The notes under the pieces: generated by a model
Database searches by the model: none
What the model was told of the DNA's origin: nothing
The model's input: only the letters and a program-made list of their open reading frames with translations
Made by a program: the position numbers and the translations under genes
Shown: piece by piece, positions 23,582 through 35,964 of the stretch
Position numbering within the stretch: the first letter of the stretch is position 1
Layout: each line of letters starts with the position of its first letter
Origin: Bryum argenteum
Lineage: Eukaryota > Streptophyta > Bryopsida > Bryales > Bryaceae
Reading direction: 5' to 3'
Assembly (NCBI GenBank): GCA_037043015.1
Contig: CM073321.1
Coordinates: 39,514,420-39,578,419 of the forward strand
Length of the DNA stretch: 64,000 bases

Positions 23582-24744
23582 TCAAGAGGCAAGAAGAATA
23601 GAATCGTTGCTAATCGACATGGCCCTTAGGATGTCGGCATATATAGAACAAGTTGTTCTATCATCGTAAAACATAGGACGCCCAAAAAGATGGGAAGTGC
23701 GGTACTCCTTGAGTGATCCGGGAACTCGTGTAGCTCTATGAGATATGGCAAAATCTCGTCTAGTAAAACGGAGTCCTCTTGACCCTATTGACCTTGGAAG
23801 TCCACGAAGGTCTGAAAAAGAACATTCTCACTAAGATTTAACATGTGCTTAATCGGACTATCGTCAATAAAAGAGTATTGGCCTCTGTATATAGACCATC
23901 ATAGCTATTAAAAGGTGGCGGACATGGTCTTGAGGAAAATATCTTTTTGGGTTCTGGTTCCTTCATGAAGATAGTTCGCCCCCAACATTCCGCACGGGCA
24001 CTCTATCACGATCTTCTTGACCGAGAATTCGTAATGGCTTAATAGGTTTTATCGGACCAAAGAGATAATCACAAATTGCTTGAGTCGTTGTTGTCATCAT
24101 AGAACTCCAAACCGTGATAGTGGCGAACGCCGCGCCAACCCGGAGAGGAAGTCTTTACAACCGGGCCTTACCCACACAAGTTTCTTCCCCACCTCGGTTG
24201 GCACCGCGGCCGAGTGTACTTGGATGTCACGGTTTACGGATCCCTTAGCTTCCCAAGTTGGGGAACAATAATGAGAGGATCCCATTGAGGTCGATGACAA
24301 CATTTAACCAAGCTTTGCCCGACTCTCTTGGAATAAAACCTATTTCTTCACTAGAATTTTCGAGAGACCGTGGCGTTCCTAACCTGGATAGCAAGCACGT
24401 CGCACGAGGACAACATTATCGGGGTTTCTCTGCGAGAGGTTTAATAAATTCAAAGACAACATCTTGTAGTACAAATATTCGATGATCTCTAAAGATAAGA
24501 ATGGATTGATGAAAAGTACTGGATATCGTCATTGCTCATCTCGTCATCATCGTGAAGGCCCATTGATCCTAGCGGTGTTGGGTGCAATCTACATCATCAC
24601 CCAATGTAGGATCATTGCCGAGAAGCGATGCTTGATGTAATTGGGAGTGTCCTCGGGAGGATGCGAGTCATGGCGAACAAGATCAACAAATACATCTTCC
24701 ATGACCGGAGTATCGATATCTTCATCCTCATCCTCTACATCCAT
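23582..24744 (-). pseudogene. FCP1/NLI-type phosphatase-like (HAD fold), broken
   Basis: Start candidate ATG at 24,744 opens an acidic N-terminus (MDVEDEDEDIDTP). In three alternating frames the region gives, in the right order: LNVVIDLNGIL at about 24,280-24,310, VRPGCKDFLSGLARR at about 24,130-24,175, TVWSSMM at about 24,096-24,120, FLKTMSATF near 23,940, and DDSPIKHMLNLSENVL at about 23,822-23,870. These match the FCP1/NLI-interacting-factor phosphatase domain, which dephosphorylates Ser in partners such as the RNA polymerase II tail. The catalytic DxDx motif reads DLNG, lacking the second Asp, so the ancestor may already have been inactive. At least four frameshifts make it a pseudogene. 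Just upstream lies a palindrome (24,837-24,860), probably in a leader intron. Confidence 0.65.
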
Positions 24745-24835
24745 TCAACGCAATACAAGGTCATTGAAATCGAGGCAAACACGTGTGGTGGAAGGAGGAG
24801 TGTGAATCGAGCAGAATGCCTATGTGGTGATTGGC

Positions 24836-24861
24836 AATTTAGCTCGAGTCGAGCTAAAATG
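24836..24861. repeat. single palindrome upstream of FCP1-like gene
   Basis: Full copy with G at the centre, about 90 bp upstream of the FCP1-like start codon. Confidence 0.75.
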
Positions 24862-25854
24862 AACGCGGTAACGCCTTTGTATTAATTACAAAAAATGTTT
24901 GAGAGTTTGTATCAAAAAAGTGTTCTACCGGTTTTTACAACTCAATAACTATACAAGATATACCCATTATCTAAGAAGAAGTGGGACTGTGGTATTCTCT
25001 TGCACCTCGGCCTCTCAGTCGGTATTCCGCGGAATTGACGTAGGTGGATGCTTATTTCTTGGCTCGACGATAGCGTGGGTTTGGAGGTGCAGTGTCGGGG
25101 AAGAGGGCGTTGCCCCCATGGAAAGTACCGCATCTAAACTTTGAGTACTAGGCAATCGCAATTGCGTGCGAGGCGGAGGAGGAGGAGGAAGTGCGGATGG
25201 ATTTAAGCCACCTAGTGCTCTACTAAACATATCCATTATATCCGGTGTCTTTTGTTAGCCTCCTTATTCGGCGTCGCGCGAGCGAAACTCATCGACCATT
25301 CGACAATCGCGGCTTGCTCTTCCTCAAGTTTCTTCTGCAGTTCTGAAATCACCGCAGCTTCGGAGAACCTTGACTTGGGCGATTCCTTGGCCATTGCAGA
25401 GCCTTTCCGCTTTCGACTTGCGGAGCCCCTGCCACGCTTGTATTTGAACCGCTACGCGATTCGGGGTATTGCGCGCAGATTGTCGGAGCCGTCTGCGGGA
25501 GGTTTTGAAATCAATTTGTCGGATCCGCACAGAGAGGCGTCTACCTCGGCCGACCCCGCTGGCGCGAGCGCGCCTTCCGCTTCGTCTTCCCCGGCGCTAG
25601 AGGCAACTTCTTCCACATCATCATCATCTTCTTCTCCTTCACCGTCATCGCCCTTCATACTATCGTCATCAGCTTCCACCTTAGCTTTCCCCTTCAGGAG
25701 GGCTCTTCCGATGATAGGGAAGGTATTAGCATCGACAGGATATCCGTTGATCTTTGAAGTCATTCGGATCAAGATTAACACCGATCTGATATGCCTGGTG
25801 TATGTCAACGGAGTCGTCCTTGTCGGCTATGACAAACGATTCAGAAGCTACCAT

Positions 25855-26283
25855 CTGCAGGACGACGATGAGAAGTCAGACAAAGGCATTTAGCTCGATT
25901 CGAGCTAAACTACATGCTACGAAGGAAATGAACGAGTTCATAACATAGAAGGAAATCAGAAGTATCAGAGGTATCACTTAGTTTAGCTCGACTCGAGCTA
26001 AACTACATGTGAAGGAATCTATTCATGTCTCGAAGCATGCAACTATCTGAGTTTAGCTCGATTCGAGCTAAACTTCATTCTCAAGAATGCAATCAAGGTA
26101 TAGAAGAAATGCGGCTTCAGGGACATGGAATGACATAGTTTAGCTCGACTCGAGCTAAACTATATTACGAGCAGAGCAGACCGACCGGATTTCAATGATG
26201 TCAGAGGAATTGAAGTGATTCAGGGAAGGAAAGGGTACTGACCCTGTTTAGCTCGAGTCGAGCTAAACTGGGCTGTATCTTAC
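25855..26283 (-). other. intron with five palindromes, ParB/MTase-like gene (element II)
   Basis: Donor ATG|GTAAGA at 26,283 and acceptor CCTGCAG|ATGG at 25,855, 429 nt. It interrupts the region right after the motif-I-like SGSKAVTAS. Exon ends join in a sensible frame. Confidence 0.65.
25886..26268. repeat. palindrome array b (AAAC type), 5 copies, intronic
   Basis: Copies near 25,889, 25,981, 26,051, 26,138 and 26,245, each with the 10-bp arms intact and the central base varying (T, C, T, C, G). Wholly inside the 429-nt intron. Confidence 0.85.
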
Positions 26284-27651
26284 CATGCTTGCTGTAACGG
26301 CTTTTGATCCGGAATAGATAAGGCAGATAGACTCATTGGGGCCGCAGAAAAGCTTGATGACTTGAAGGTAGAATTCCATTCTCAGCTCGTTGGGGAACAT
26401 GCTATACTCCACCTCATTGTACTTTCGGGGCTTCTCGTACAGAATGTGTTTGGGGGCTGTGTAGATAGATTTTATTTCCCCGCGGATCCTCACGGATGTG
26501 TGCTTGAGGAAGAGAAGTCGCACGGGCTCCAGTGCCTGCCTACTCTTAGCGGCAAACCCTCCAAGACGCTCGTTGGCGGCAGGCTCGTAAATGGACTGGA
26601 TCAACTCGTATTCCACACCTTCGAAGAACGAACTGGTCTTGGCAAAGTGCTGTACATGCTCAAGGTCCTTCTCATCCCCGCATATGAACGCCCCAGACAG
26701 AACGACCTTTAGAGAAGGCCTATCTTGTCCTCCGAGAACTTTCATGAAAATCTCAAAGAACGGTTTCTCGATAGTAGACTTCGCCTTTCCAGCGGACTCC
26801 GGAACGAGTCCAAGTCGATGATCCCGAAATTGATGTCCTCGCCGTCATTACTCCAGGAAGCTGCTTCCCAGTCATGAAGCTTCATCGGGTTCTCCCTTTG
26901 GAAGAACCGAGTATGAGCAATTCCACTCGTAGGTTCGAATTTCTTTCGGACTTCAAGGAATACGCGGAAGAACTCTTTGGCGTATGGAGAGAGAACCTCA
27001 TGTGTTGCTATTCCGGTGCATAGTCGCCTTCTGGTTGGCGTAGTATGACTCCGGAACACCCCACTCGAGAAGCACTCGCTTCGACGCTTTTGTGACGTGG
27101 TAGTCCTGCTTAAACTTCTTCCACGCCTGAACGTCAAGTTCGTCGCCCTTGAAAATACCGAGCGTAGGATCGATCTTGTGAAGCTGGAGCTGGGCGATAG
27201 CTTTGCGCTTCAATCGTTCTACGTAATCCTTCCATACGTAGCAGTCCTCGAGATGAGACTTACGCTGCTTGAGCACAACCTTCGGGTATTTCAGTTTCCT
27301 TGATGGCCCTGACTCGTTCAAGATGTGCCTGCAGAGCTTCTCGTGGTCCTTCTCGGAGAGGTTGCCAAGGAATTTAAAAAACTCTCGATTGAGAGTTGTA
27401 TCTTTGTCCGGAATAAAGCCCTCCTTGTCCTTGAACTTGGATCCGTCCATGGACTCGAGGTCGACGAGGTCTCCTTGGGCTGCGCAAGTAATCACAGATT
27501 CCCAGAGCTTATACAGGTTCTCTGGTGCAGTGATGATCTTGATCTCGTTAGTAAGGGTAAGCAATTTCTTGCCGCCCTTCTTGTTTAGTTCCCTTTGATG
27601 ATTGACAACGTCGATCATTGAGAACCTCTCGCTTACAGCCGCAAAGAATTT

Positions 27652-27963
27652 CTGCAAAATCGAATACAGGTAATTCGAGTAAGTATCGACTGTGGCTATA
27701 CAATTTAGCTCGAATCGAGCTAAACCAAAGGGATTCATGTTCACAATAATGCATTTTAAGTTTAGCTCGAATCGAGCTAAACTGCAGATGCAGTAGTGTT
27801 TAGCTCGATTCGAGCTAAACTGAACTGCATCTGCAGTTTAGCTCGATTCGAGCTAAACAGTACTGCATGTGCAGTTTAGCTCGATTCGAGCTAAACTTAA
27901 CTGCATCTTCAGTTTAGCTCGACTCGAGCTAAACATTTGACACAGTGGATCAAAAATGCTTAC
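27652..27963 (-). other. intron with six palindromes, ParB/MTase-like gene (element II)
   Basis: Donor GAT|GTAAGC at 27,963 and acceptor TTTTGCAG at 27,652, 312 nt. Its position equals the 137-nt intron 52,132-52,268 of the element I copy, which has a single palindrome. Copies start near 27,702, 27,760, 27,800, 27,836, 27,874 and 27,912, and several spacers carry GCAGATGCAGT-like inverted blocks. Confidence 0.7.
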
Positions 27964-29449
27964 ATCGTAAAGCGATTGCTTGGCTTGCAGCGCGCTTTGG
28001 CTTTATTCGTTGCCCTGCCACCCCGGTTGCATCGCGTTTTGGTGGAGGACACCCGAACTCTACCCACACTTTCCGAGCGGCGAGGATATTTGTTGCCCAC
28101 GTCGGCTTAAACTAAGCGAAGTGATTCACTCTGTTATAAAAAGCTGAAATTTTTCGCAGCTTGTCCACATCTTTTGTCCAGACTATGTACGTATTCCAAG
28201 TCCGGAAGTCCTTCTTAATAGGCTCGGGGACGGTGTCTTTCTGAATCATCTCCTTCGACGCAGCCACGTTGTACTGGCCGTTAATGATGTATAATTCGCA
28301 GTCCGTCATATCCCATTCGTCCTTGGGCTTGAACTTCAAGTCGGGCATGACGCACAGAGTCTGCTTGTGTGACCGGTCCGGCAAATTAATGAGGTAGTTC
28401 AGGAGGCTGGTTTGCCCCCTCTTCTCGAAGGCCCGGATTGTCCACGACGCCGGTGCTTCCTTCATCTTCATGGTGTCAATTTCCAATTTCCGCTGGGGAT
28501 TATTTTCGAAGACAAATGCGTCTTGGCAGTCCGAGAAGAATTTCTGGTATATGACATTGCAGTTGGTGTAGTCAATGTCTTCTACCTTGTCGACAATCAT
28601 AGGGATCTCTGAGACGGCGTCGTTGATAGCGTTCGCCAAATCCTCTTCGGATATGAGCTTGTTGCGTCTCGCGTCATCAGCTAGCTTCCTCGACCGTCTC
28701 TTTTGAGGCGATGACAATCCAGGGGTTCCAGAACTATTCGCCCCTGTGGATGTTACCAGGGGTTGATGATGGTGGACTCGTGTGGTGGTCCCGCTATCTA
28801 TGGGACTCCCCTGTCCCGGTAAGGCTCGAACGCTCGAAGAGAGGTCATTTGAGCTACTTGTTTTGCTTTTGTTGCAACCGATGCTCGAATGATGGAGTTG
28901 ACGACGTTCCTGAGCTTGAAGGACAGAGCTTTAGCTTTGAGCGGCCCATCGTTCTTCGACCTCCACTTTCCTTCAAGGATTTCAGCCCTGAGAGTGGATT
29001 TGACTTCGTCGAAATGTGATGCCTCTAAACTCTCGACCATTGCTACAAAGATCGAAGGGCGTCGCTCTTTGTGTTAATGGCTAGGATGAAATTGTAAGGG
29101 GTCGACCCTGGAGAAGAGCAAATGATCTTGATCACCTCCGGCGACTCGCAATCAAGCTCGGTGATTTTCGAGTCGACATCGATTGTCATATGATCAGCTA
29201 CGGGACCCTGGTAGCTTACACCGACCGTAAGGTGTGACGTGTGCGCAGCCCAAAGTGCTATCCAGGTTTTGACCTTGCTTGCGTCCTTGAATTCGTAGCA
29301 ATCAAGGTTCAAGGTATCATCGCCATCATCGTCTTGATCCACCGGTGCCCTTGGCTTGAAGAAGTGGCCGAGCAAGCCCTTCACTCTCTGCTCCTTTGCA
29401 TTCATCAAGAAATGTTTGAGTTCAGTGAATGTTTTTGATGTGACCGTTA

Positions 29450-31050
29450 TAGTTTAGCTCGACTCGAGCTAAACTGACTAGTAATCATCAGTCTTTTTTC
29501 TGATCGTGAAGTTTAGCTCGAATCGAGCTAAACTTCATATTTTGTGATTCCTTGTTTAGGGTCGCAGAGTTTAGCTCGATTCGAGCTAAACCGAGTGAGC
29601 TATTAGAGCGAGTTTGTAGGTCGCATTTAGCTCGAGTCGAGCTAAACTACCTCGACAAGAGTATGCATATTCAAATCGAGCTAAATCCTAACAAGAAATA
29701 AATCCATAACAAGAAATATTGAAGGTATAATCCTAGAAACGAAGGGTCAAAGTTTAGCTCGAGTCGAGCTAAACTTAGTTTAATCTGATGTGAGTTGGTT
29801 ACTTGATTTAGCTCGATCACAATAGTCTCATTATTGACATGTTTTATTTAGCTCGAATCGAGCTAAACTTTATTCTTTGAGAATCGGAAAATTTACATTA
29901 GCTCGAGTCCTTTTTGGGGTAATTGCGGACACACTTAGCGTCACGGTTTAGCTCGAATCGAGCTAAACTGAGTTAGATATTGGGCGAGGTTTATTCATTA
30001 GTTTAGCTCGACTCGAGCTTAACGAATTAGATTTGAAATAATTGTAATGATATCGTTTAGTTTAGCTCGATTCGAGCTAAACTTTGAGTTTGAGGATTAG
30101 AAAACAAATATTACCTCACTTTATTTTGGTTCATTCAGACTTACTCAGGGTCTTAGTTTAGCTCGACTCGAGCTAAACTGAGTTTCATATTGGGCGAGTT
30201 GGATGCCTCGGTTTAGCTCGACTCGAGCTAAACTTACCGATTTCAAATAAGCGTAATGAAATTGTTTAGTTTAGCTCGAATCGAGCTAAACATTAGACTT
30301 TGAGGACTTGAATATTTACATTAGCTATCTTACATTCGGACTTACGTAGGGTCTAGTTTAGCTCGAATCGAGCTAAACGGATCTGATTTTAGCTCGACTC
30401 ATTTGAACTTCCCGATTTTCAGATGATTTTATTGAAATCGTTTAGTTTAGCTCGATTCGAGCTAAACTTTAGAGTTTGAGGATTTGATTGTTTTCATTAC
30501 CTCACTCTAATTTTTAGTAAATTTAGTCTTACTTAGACTCTAAATGTAGCGAATCGAGCTAAACTGAATGGTTATCTCTCCAATCTATAAGTCTAGTTTA
30601 GCTCGAGTCGAGCTAAACTGAGGCACATTTTGCGCCAGTTGGATTCCCAAGTTTAGCTCGACTCGAGCCAAACTGGTTAGGTTTCTTTAATATTTTTATA
30701 GCGTGTAGTTTAGCTCGATTCGAGCTAAACGTTTATTCCTTAAGGTTAGTCAGGCTCTAAGTTCTGTTAGTATTGATTAGGTCTATTGTAAATATTTTAG
30801 GGTCACGAGTTTAGCTCGAGTCGAGCTAAAACTTACTAACAACCGGTGCAAGTTGGGTGCCTAAGTTTAGCTCGACTCGAGCTAAACAGATTGGACTTAG
30901 GTAGTTCTCAGGTGGACGTATAGTTTAGCTCGAATCGAGCTAAACTTCTTAGTCTAAGGTTGAAAATAGTTATGTTTCTAAGTGCATTCCTTCCAAGGTT
31001 CATTCTACTCACTCTAAGGAGCTTAGTTTAGCTCGATTCGAGCTAAACTT
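29450..31050. repeat. palindrome array c (AAAC type), about 21 copies
   Basis: About 21 full copies and five half-sites over 1.6 kb just upstream of the first recognised exon of the ParB/MTase-like gene. A higher-order unit of about 270 bp with three palindromes repeats, marked by spacers containing ATATTGGGCGAG, then GATTTCAAATAA, then TTTGAGGATTAGAAAA. Arms are far better conserved than spacers. Probably in one long intron; I could not fix its donor. Confidence 0.85.
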
Positions 31051-31059
31051 TTAGCATCA

Positions 31060-33040
31060 CCGTATCCATTTCTACGAGTTAGAGGTGGTTTCGGTCTTGC
31101 AAGTTTTTGACTTAGCACCTTTCTCCCATTCCAGCCATTCGTAAGCTAGAGTCCATTTTTTGATGATCTTCTTACGCCTTGTCGTATATCTCGCACAACA
31201 TACGAGCGTAGAGTTGATTAACAAAAGCAATAACAATGTTCAAACTCAACTGCGATTCCAATATCCTTCTGTGATTACATACTCCGCTGTCAATACTAAC
31301 ATCGCTGTGAATACAAAATCTCGAAATTCTGCTGGCAAAGCAAACTACAAACTCTGATGTTACTGTATAGGAAATTACAAACCTTCTAAACTTCATTTCA
31401 TATGTTTGATCATTCAAAGTAGGGATCATCAACTCAATCTAGAATCAATCGTCAATGTAGAATCACTCGTCAATCTAGAAACACAAACACATGTACCTCA
31501 AACCCTACTACAAATCCTTTACAAGCGAGGCACTTTGAACACTAGAAAATACATAGTTCATAATCCCTAAACTAGACAAGGTCTTCTTTCGTACTATTTC
31601 TAACCTTGCAAAACGTGATTTCAGCCTCAGTTTCAAGCAAACTACTAGATCTGTTTGAGTTTGAATTGAAGTCTCTAATCTCATCACAGCTGACCTACAA
31701 GTGCAAAATTCAGTTGCTTTGATTACTAACAAAAAGCGTGAACAATTGCTGGATCTTCTGCAAACTAGTTCAACTTAATCCTTACAAATTCCAGACTCAA
31801 TTACTGATTCATACTCTAGTATTTGAAATACAAGACTTCCGCAGGCTCTTAACTAAAATTACATGAAATCGAAAAGGTGATAAACGCAGTCAACTCAATA
31901 ATACAGAAATGAAATCACAACTACAGAAAATGCAATCGCAGAAATACAGAATTGATATCGAAAAGCTGAATTCTTACAGAACCACGTCTACAGGAACCAA
32001 ATCGCTTTATTGTATGTCTACCTTCGTGTCTGAAATATCCAAAGCTGACGGTGATGGATTTAAAAAAGGAGATGCAAGCTCACCGAATTTCTGGATACGT
32101 CAGAACTGTGGCCACAGTCTTCGCCAATGCGCCAACAGCAAATGCTTGGAAGGCACTCAACAGAGCTGGCTTCAACCGAGACTGGGTTGTGCTTACAGGC
32201 ACCTCGGGTTCAAACAACCATTCCTTCAGCTGTTCAAACACAGTGTACTGCGAAAAACACCCGACAAAAACCATTAAGAAAAGCCCCACAACGTTTTTGA
32301 GCAGCATATCTGTTCAAAGAAACCATGGAGGAGGAGATAAAAAAAAACAGCAAAACTAAACCAATCTGGATATAGACCTGGATGGCCGGATTCGGAACTA
32401 GGACAAGCGATGCACCAAGCCCGCGTAGCCCTCGGCGATTCGTCAATGCGCCTCCCCTCCCTCCAAAGCGCCTCAGCGACGCCTCGCGCAACGTCAACGC
32501 AGCGCCTCCAACAGCGCCTCCAACGCACCCTCCAACAGCGCCTTTTCCCTCGCGGCACTTCAAACCCCACTACTGCTCCTACTGAAACACAAAACCCTGA
32601 AACTTCCAAAACTACCGAAACACCAGAACCCCGAACGTACCAAAACTACTCTAAGTCACTTACAAAAACCCCACACCCAATTCTAAGTGCTACTCGCAGT
32701 CGCGACGGAAAGCGCGAAAATGCGAAAATCATACACGAAAAGCAGCGAAAAAGAAGAGAAGCGCGAAAATGCCGGAGCTACAGTGCGAAGTGAGAAGGAG
32801 AGAAATGAAACTGAGGGTGGGAGAAAGAGAATGGGAGGTGAAAGGCGGCGGTGGTTTGTACACAATCATGATTTGTACACAATCATCATGAATACTAACG
32901 AGGCCATCATTTTAACTGCCGAGGCCATCATTTTTACTGCCGAGGCTTTCATTATACGAGGGGAATCATTTTTAAAAAGTTTGATTTATTCCACCATTTT
33001 CCACTTGAATGTAGTACTCGTATTCATATTTTCTAACTTC
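31060..33040 (-). other. 5' region of element II ParB/MTase-like gene
   Basis: No supported coding sequence. 32,300-32,860 is compositionally biased, with repeated GCGCCTCCAACAGCGCC-like runs and a purine-rich stretch near 32,740-32,850, similar in character to the leaders at 20.6-20.9, 54.8-55.1 and 60.9-61.2 kb. I take it as promoter and leader. Exon 1 of the gene was not found. Confidence 0.4.
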
Positions 33041-33099
33041 TAAATTTTAATTCATTCACTTTCAGTACTCGTCTTCTTTTGAGCTCCATTAGAATCTCA

Positions 33100-34225
33100 A
33101 TTCACACATAGTATTTTTTAATTATAATTGTATTACTATTAGTTTCCATTCACTTTTATAACGCATCTTTTTTTCGCAACATTAAAATGTTATTTCAAAC
33201 ACGCTAAGTTTAATTTGAAGTGTAATAATATAAGTTTCCATTCACTTTTATTACACATCTTTTTTAGAGCAACATTAGAATGCTAATTCAAATAGGCTAA
33301 GTTTAATTCTAAGTGTAATAATATTAGTTTCCATTCACTTTTATTACACATCTTTTTTAGAGCAACATTAGAATGCTAATTCAAATAGGTTAAGTTTAAT
33401 TCTAAGTGTAATAATATAAGTTTCCATTCACTTTTATAACGCATCTTTTTTTCGCAACATTAAAATGTTATTTCAAACACGCTAAGTTTAATTTTAAGTG
33501 TAATAATATAAGTTTCCATTCACTTTTATTACACATCTTTTTTAGAGCAACATTAGAATGCTAATTCAAATAGGTTAAGTTTAATTCTAAGTGTAATAAT
33601 ATAAGTTTCCATTCACTTTTATTACACATCTTTTTTAGAGCAACATTAGAATGCTAATTCAAATAGTTTAAGTTTAATTCTAAGTGTAATAATATTAGTT
33701 TTCATTCACTTTTATTACTCACATTTTTTAGAGCAACATTAGAATGCTAATTCAAATAGGTTAAGTTTAATTCTAAGTGTAATAATATTAGTTTCCATTC
33801 ACTTTTATTACTCATATTTTTTAGAAACAACATTAGAATGCTAATTCAAATAGGCTAAGTTTAATTCTAATTCTTGTAATAATATTAGTTTCCATTCACT
33901 TTTATTACTCACATTTTTTAGAGCAACATTAGAATGCTAATTCAAATAGGTTAAGTTTAATTCTAAGTGTAATAATATAAGTTTCCATTCACTTTTATTA
34001 CTCACATTTTTTAGAGCAACATTAGAATGCTAATTCAAATAGTTTAAGTTTAATTCTAAGTGTAATAATATTAGTTTTCATTCACTTTTATTACTCACAT
34101 TTTTTAGAGCAACATTAGAATGCTAATTCAAATAGTTTAAGTTTAATTCTAAGTGTAATAATATTAGTTTCCATTCACTTTTATTACTCACATTTTTTAG
34201 AGCAACATTAGAATGCTAATTTGAT
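33100..34225 (+). repeat. 93-bp tandem array, about 12 units, element II centre
   Basis: Units share TTTCCATTCACTTTTATTAC, then TTTTTTAGAGCAACATTAG and TTAAGTTTAATTCTAAGTG, with a 92-94 bp period. Two units near 33,141 and 33,419 share the variant ATAACGCATC. The array lies between the divergent genes. Confidence 0.85.
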
Positions 34226-34435
34226 GTTTAATATTGTGTACTCTATTTTAAGTATGTGAAATTTACATTGCGATTCTAGTCACCAATTTCAACCATGTTC
34301 ATTTCCAACCATGTTAATTTAAGACGCGTCTATTTGCCAAGTGCTTCGAAGTGCCGTGTGAAACACCGTGGGGAAACCGTATCCATGACGAGCTTGCTCA
34401 AGCACCGTGCGCAATGTAGTTACCGCAATTGATTA

Positions 34436-34613
34436 AGTGGGAGCGGAATTACTTTAACCCTAATTACACGTAAAGAGGCAGGAGTCACACCTAGAATTGG
34501 CCATTGCGTAGCGAATCGAGCACTTGGAGGCTGCTCCCCTCCGCGGAGTTGGTGCTACAATCGTTTCATCGATAGATCATTGTAGGAATGATCACCGTGA
34601 TTCCGCTCCCACT
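34436..34613. mobile_element. possible small inverted-repeat element (about 178 bp)
   Basis: AAGTGGGAGCGGAAT at 34,436 faces its exact complement ATTCCGCTCCCACTT at the right end. The inside has higher GC than the surroundings. No flanking duplication was found, so a MITE-like insert is only a candidate. Confidence 0.4.
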
Positions 34614-35879
34614 TGGTTCCTCCATTGAGTCAATCAGGTAGTTGCTACTGTAGACTGTCGGCTAAAGGCACAACAAGTTTTTTATGGATATTTTTAAAAT
34701 AATGCTATAAGAAATTCGTTGAGATTTGAATTTTAAAAAATTGGTAATGGTTTAAATTTTAAATTTCGTTATTCCTTGACATGTGCCTAGTTTTCCCTAG
34801 CACAATATTTAATATGTGAAATCATTATTACTTTTTAATTAGTATATGCTATACATACGTAGTATCCTTTAATAAAGATTTAAGTGTTTAATTTCCAAGA
34901 TTTGTTCAATCATTTTAATGTACATAAGTATCACTTTTGAATTCAAATCTTCGTACATGGTTTATTTTCCAAAGTTTGGAAATCACAAGGTACAAAAGTA
35001 TTGCATTCAAGTATAATAGGTTCTATTGGTTTCTAACTTTTGTCCATAAGTAATCACTACACATTTCCAAATAATGCCATGTATTCCAAACATACCTTTA
35101 CATAGAAATTACATGTACAAGTATAGGATTTATTACAAATATATAATATTTCCTATATTGGTAATTATGCCTATTTAATACATTATTATAGGAATACATT
35201 ATGTATAGTAATTTATAGTACGTTATTTAACATCATTATGAATATAGTGCAAAATTTAATTATAATTTTGAACGTTATCATCTTATAGCATGGTTATAGT
35301 TAACTACAATTATAATGATATTATTATTTATTACTAATAACTATTTATGTTCGTATATAATTTAAACTAAATAGCTTAGATGAGGATAAAGTACTTAAAA
35401 TATTAATTTGGGATAATGAGCACATTTCACATTAAAGGGTGATCATAGTACATTAATGTCCGTTATAAATGTAAGTATCTATTTCACTTAAGATGAGTAT
35501 TTCGTTTCAATTTCTTTATTAGAAATCATTGACATAAGGTCACCTATAATTGACCAAATATTTTGATTTATGCTTTGATGTAACATAGCAAGGTATTCTA
35601 ACTATTTGCACACAAATTGATAGATAATTTAAGAATTTCTATCAGAGTTACTTAACTTCGAGCATAAAACCTAGCATAAATAATTAAGAATATAGAGTTG
35701 CTCTTGCAAGATGATTAGATGAACAAAAGCCTAAAATTATGAGTGATAGCAAACGTACAAATTAAAGTTTTCGTAATGCTGTAGATGTTGTATGTGATGC
35801 TTACAATAGCAATCCAAGTTAAGTATTGAGGATTCACAGTATAGTGTTTCGGATTTAGAGTTTTGGAGTTTAGGATATA

Positions 35880-35964
35880 GGGGTTAGGTTTTAGGGTTTA
35901 GGGTTTAGGGTTTAGGGTTTAGGGTTTGGGATTCAGGGTTTAGGGTTTAGGGTTTAGGGTTTAT
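35880..35964 (+). repeat. interstitial telomeric repeat (TTTAGGG)n
   Basis: About ten TTTAGGG units with a few variants (TTTGGGA, TTCAGGG). This is the plant-type telomere unit. Ordinary sequence continues on both sides, so it is interstitial. Confidence 0.9.

Larger units (their letters stand above)
25010..29408 (-). pseudogene. ParB-like / DNA-methyltransferase-like gene, element II copy
   Basis: Minus-strand segments align collinearly with the gene at 51.0-53.8 kb. Order: N-terminal domain (29,408-28,798), linker with SSPQKRRSRKL, a ParB-type motif YIINGQYNVAASKEM (about 28,255-28,300), a domain with LKYPKVVL (27,651-27,000), FGIIDLDSF (about 26,810-26,845, motif IV position), and ESICLIYSGSKAVTAS (about 26,287-26,335, like motif I). 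After intron 25,855-26,283 it continues MVASESFVIADKDD, fitting the strand-2 acid, then an acidic tail, a coiled coil and a Pro-rich end near 25,015. Motif order IV then I is that of beta-class N6/N4 methyltransferases, a class sometimes fused to ParB domains in bacteria. The DPP[FY] motif is degenerate. Lesions: several frameshifts and a TAG near 28,112. Confidence 0.55.

Noticed and set aside
25252-25893. A 213-codon plus-strand frame rich in Ser.
   Set aside because: It is the antisense shadow of the acidic tail of the ParB/methyltransferase-like gene, which aligns with intron borders on the minus strand.
19489-31050. Palindrome arrays with spacers look superficially like CRISPR arrays.
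   Set aside because: Spacers are related to one another and variable in length, arrays sit in spliced eukaryotic genes, and no cas gene is present.
35880-35964. Telomeric repeats as a chromosome end.
   Set aside because: Fewer than a dozen units with ordinary element sequence on both sides.
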